From positions 1 to 6,808 of the forward strand of contig CAOSZT010000118.1 of assembly GCA_948528155.1 (NCBI GenBank): a DNA stretch of 6,808 bases, given 5' to 3'. Positions 4,487-6,808 of this stretch are shown one piece after another. Origin of the DNA: an uncultured Clostridia bacterium. GTDB taxonomy: Bacteria > Bacillota > Clostridia > TANB77 > CAG-508. The translations under genes were made by a program, and so were the position numbers. Numbering within the stretch: the stretch's first letter is position 1; every line of letters starts with the position of its first letter. A model generated the notes under the pieces. That model ran no database searches. It was not told the origin of the DNA and worked only from the letters and a program-made list of their open reading frames with translations.

Positions 4487-6412
4487 TTAATTATTTTTAT
4501 TTTCTATTTCATTTTTTATTTTTTCAACAAATTCAGCAACCTTCATAGTTTCATTTTCAGCATTTCCTCTTGAACGAACTGCAATTGTATTTTCTTGTAC
4601 TTCTTTAGCACCTACAACTAGCATATAAGGCACTTTCTCAAGTTGTGCTTCACGTATTTTATAACCTACTTTTTCATTTCTATCATCTAAAATAACTCTA
4701 ACTCCAGCTTTATGAAGTTTTTTCTGAACTTCTTTTGCATATTCGTGTTGAGCATCTGTAATAGGCAATATTTTCACTTGTGTTGGTGAAAGCCATAATG
4801 GAAATGCTCCTTTTGTTTCTTCTATTAAGAAACACATAAATCTATCAAATGTTCCTAAAATTGCTCTATGAATTACAACTGGTCTATGTTTTTCTCCATC
4901 TTCTCCAATATATTCTAGTTTGAATCTTTCTGGTAATAAGAAGTCTAATTGACAAGTTGATACTGTTACATCGTGTCCTACTGCTGATTTTAATTGAACA
5001 TCTAATTTTGGTCCATAAAATGCTGCTTCTCCTTCTGCTTCATAGAATTTTACCCCTAATTCTGTTAGTATTTCTCTTAATTGACTTTCTGCTTTTTCCC
5101 ACATTTCGTCATCATCAAAATATTTTTCTTTGTTGTTTTTGTCTCTTAAAGATAGTCTAAATTCATAATCTTTAAATCCAAAATCTCTATATACTGATAA
5201 TATTAGTTGTACTACTTTTCCAAATTCTTCTTTTATTTGGTCTGGTCTTACAAATAGATGTGCATCATTTTGGCACATTTCACGTACTCTTTCTAATCCG
5301 CAAACACTTCCACTGTCTTCAAATCTAAAGTCATGTGCAAGTTCTCCAATTCTTATTGGTAAATCTCTATATGAATGCATTTTATTTTTATAAATTAACA
5401 TGTGATGTGGACAATTCATTGGTCTTAACACTATTTCTTCATTGTCCATTTTCATAACAGGAAACATATCATCTTTATAATGATCCCAATGTCCTGAAAC
5501 TTTGTATAATTGAGAATTTGCAAGTGATGGTGTGTATACATGGCTATATCCCATTTCTACCTCTTTATCTTGAATATATCTTTCTAATAATAGTCTAATA
5601 GTAGCACCATTTGGTAAATACATAGGAAGTCCTGAACCTACTAATGGACTTGTCATAAATAATTCTAAATCTTTTCCTATTTTTCTATGATCTCTTTGTT
5701 TTGTTTCTTCTAGTTTTTCTAAATATTCATCAACTTGACTTGCTTTTGGAAATGATATTGCATAAATTCTTTGTAACATTTTATTTTGTTCGTTACCTTT
5801 CCAATATGCACCTGATGAAGATAATATTTTTATAGCTTTTACTTTTCCAGTTTTTATTAAATGTGGACCTGCACATAAATCAGTAAAATCACCTTGTTTA
5901 TAAAAACTAATCTCTTCTCCTTCTGGTAAATCATTTATTAGTTCTTGTTTATATGGTTGGTCTTTCATCAATTTTAGAGCTTCTTGTTTTGATAATGCAA
6001 ACTTTTCAATTTCAATATCTTCTTTAATTATTTTTTTCATTTCAGCTTCAATGTTTGCCTTATCTTCATCTGTAAAAGGTTTTTCTACATCAAAATCATA
6101 ATAAAAACCATTTTCAATACTTGGTCCTATAGCAAATTTAACATTAGGAAATAACCTTTTTACAGCTTGTGCCATTATATGTGATGTTGTATGCCAATAT
6201 GCTTTTTTTCCTTCTATACTACTTTCAAATGTTTCTATTGTTAAATTACAATCTTCTTGTATTTTATATCTTAGGTCCTTGACTTCTCCCTTAATTATTC
6301 CACATGTTGCCATTCTTGCTAATCCTTCACTTATTTTTTGTGCTACTTCTAATATTGTAGCTTCTTCTTGTATTTCTATATTTGAGCCGTCTTTTAATGT
6401 TATTTTAATCAT
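4487..6412 (-). CDS. thrS: Threonyl-tRNA synthetase
   Basis: 641 residues, full length, ATG start with AAGGAGG (6421-6427) eight bases upstream. It charges tRNA-Thr with threonine via a threonyl-adenylate. Domains in order: TGS domain (about 1-60); N2 editing domain with H74-x3-H78 and C180-x3-H184 (DLCAGPHL), which removes serine wrongly attached to tRNA-Thr; class II catalytic core (about 245-535); C-terminal anticodon-binding domain (about 540-638). The catalytic zinc ligands that select threonine are C334 (PMNCPHH), H385 (NDAHLF) and H515 (VIHRA). Motif 2 (GELAHDFRFE, R363) and motif 3 (GTFDRF, R524) are intact. Its leader is a T-box riboswitch, so expression should rise when tRNA-Thr is uncharged. 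No defect seen. Confidence 0.98.
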   Translation of the reverse strand: MIKITLKDGSNIEIQEEATILEVAQKISEGLARMATCGIIKGEVKDLRYKIQEDCNLTIETFESSIEGKKAYWHTTSHIMAQAVKRLFPNVKFAIGPSIENGFYYDFDVEKPFTDEDKANIEAEMKKIIKEDIEIEKFALSKQEALKLMKDQPYKQELINDLPEGEEISFYKQGDFTDLCAGPHLIKTGKVKAIKILSSSGAYWKGNEQNKMLQRIYAISFPKASQVDEYLEKLEETKQRDHRKIGKDLELFMTSPLVGSGLPMYLPNGATIRLLLERYIQDKEVEMGYSHVYTPSLANSQLYKVSGHWDHYKDDMFPVMKMDNEEIVLRPMNCPHHMLIYKNKMHSYRDLPIRIGELAHDFRFEDSGSVCGLERVREMCQNDAHLFVRPDQIKEEFGKVVQLILSVYRDFGFKDYEFRLSLRDKNNKEKYFDDDEMWEKAESQLREILTELGVKFYEAEGEAAFYGPKLDVQLKSAVGHDVTVSTCQLDFLLPERFKLEYIGEDGEKHRPVVIHRAILGTFDRFMCFLIEETKGAFPLWLSPTQVKILPITDAQHEYAKEVQKKLHKAGVRVILDDRNEKVGYKIREAQLEKVPYMLVVGAKEVQENTIAVRSRGNAENETMKVAEFVEKIKNEIENKNN

Positions 6413-6517
6413 TTAATTTTCCTCCTTGTTTTAATCCAAAAGGGTCTGTCTGTTTTTTTGTTTATTTATGACATATCTCTTTTGTTTTTGTTATAAAATA
6501 GATTTTTCATATATTAT

Positions 6518-6553
6518 AAAAAACACTCCTATAGCTTTATATCTATAGGAGTG
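6518..6553 (-). terminator. T-box-controlled intrinsic terminator of thrS leader
   Basis: On the minus strand CACTCCTATAG (6543-6553) pairs perfectly with CTATAGGAGTG (6524-6534) around an eight-base loop, and TTTTTT (6518-6523) follows. The 5' arm also carries CAC and TCCTA, which pair with the upstream T-box in the alternative antiterminator, so the two folds exclude each other. Confidence 0.92.
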
Positions 6554-6763
6554 CTTTTTATTACACGATTCCATCCTAATTTTTACTTAATTTATAGATT
6601 ATAACGTATCTTACACGTTTAGCTTATTCACCAAAACTTTTGAAGAGGTAGTTTTTCAAATATGTTTTCTTGAATTAGCTTTCAGCCTTTGACTAATTCT
6701 CTCTTTTAGTAACCTTTATTTTACTTTTTCTCTTACTTGTTTTTTCATATATTATGTTCTACA
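6518..6763 (-). ncRNA. T-box riboswitch (threonine specific) of thrS
   Basis: The leader on the minus strand shows the parts of a T-box. Stem I has base helix AAGAG (6730-6734) with CTCTT (6643-6647), AGTA at 6722-6725 and AGAGAG at 6699-6704. Its apical stem pairs AATTAG (6693-6698) with CTAATT (6673-6678), enclosing GGCTGAAAG. The specifier loop reads GAAAAACTACC; the Thr codon ACT (6650-6652) followed by A is the best specifier, with ACC (6647-6649) as alternative. The T-box sequence TAGGATGGAATCGTG lies at about 6564-6578. In the antiterminator TAGGA pairs with TCCTA and GTG with CAC, leaving the canonical seven-base bulge TGGAATC, whose UGGA should pair with the 3' end of an uncharged tRNA bearing discriminator U. 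tRNA-Thr binding stabilises this fold and allows transcription of thrS. About 105 unremarkable bases separate the terminator from the start codon. Confidence 0.93.
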
Positions 6764-6769
6764 TTTATA

Positions 6770-6798
6770 ATTTTAATACCTTTTTATCTAAAAGTCAA
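6770..6798 (-). promoter_or_regulatory. Promoter of the thrS leader
   Basis: On the minus strand TTGACT (6793-6798) and TAAAAT (6770-6775) lie 17 bases apart, each with five of six consensus bases. The predicted start is near 6763, giving a leader of about 350 bases, which suits a T-box. Confidence 0.75.
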
Positions 6799-6808
6799 TA
6801 TTAAATAA

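Noticed and set aside
4957..5160. 67-codon leucine-rich frame on + resembling a membrane peptide
   Set aside because: It is antisense to the catalytic core of thrS; the leucine runs mirror Lys/Glu/Asn codons on the other strand.
6649..6651. TAC (Tyr) as T-box specifier
   Set aside because: It can be read in the same loop, but the gene controlled is thrS and the overlapping ACT followed by A fits both amino acid and layout.
1..6808. CRISPR array, rRNA genes or toxin-antitoxin pair
   Set aside because: No regularly spaced repeats and no rRNA-like sequence were seen. The AbrB-domain gene could recall a MazE-type antitoxin, but no toxin-like partner lies beside it.

Overview
This is a very AT-rich window from a low-GC Gram-positive bacterium, most likely a member of the Clostridia. 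The grounds are a thrS gene under a T-box leader, strong AAGGAGG-type ribosome binding sites, consensus sigma-A tRNA promoters, an AbrB-type regulator with a cysteine zinc knuckle, and an allosteric-type L-lactate dehydrogenase. The species cannot be named from the sequence alone.

Left third (1-1815): this looks like the decayed end of an integrated mobile element. It holds a Cro/C1-type (XRE) repressor cut by the window edge (-), an AbrB-domain regulator with an unusual N-terminal extension (-), and a small divergent XRE-like protein (+). After these comes a structured non-coding stretch with four perfect hairpins in a row, then a C-terminal scrap of a tyrosine recombinase carrying the catalytic-tyrosine motif. 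The scrap ends 84 bases from the 3' end of a tRNA-Tyr gene, the classical position for an integrase beside its tRNA attachment site. A perfect 31-base palindrome sits between the two divergent regulator genes, and a 17-base palindrome overlaps the likely promoter of the XRE repressor.

Middle (1816-3462): housekeeping context. tRNA-Tyr (-) has a fully consensus promoter and its own terminator. Next is a dihydrodipicolinate-reductase-fold dehydrogenase of the 2,4-diaminopentanoate dehydrogenase type (-), with a 27-base palindrome in its promoter region. It is followed by tRNA-Met (or tRNA-Ile2; anticodon CAT) on + with a near-perfect promoter. A terminator that works on both strands ends this tRNA and the oppositely oriented ldh.

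Right half (3463-6808): ldh (-) lies just downstream of thrS (-) with no visible terminator between them. thrS is preceded by a complete threonine T-box leader. Its promoter, Stem I with AGTA and AGAGAG motifs, a Thr specifier triplet, the T-box sequence, and mutually exclusive antiterminator and terminator are all inside the window. Uncharged tRNA-Thr should switch on thrS, and possibly ldh by readthrough.

The best candidates for something new are the multi-hairpin cassette at 1375-1600, the palindrome-centred divergent regulator module, and the AbrB protein with its extra N-terminal domain. None can be called a new system from this window alone.
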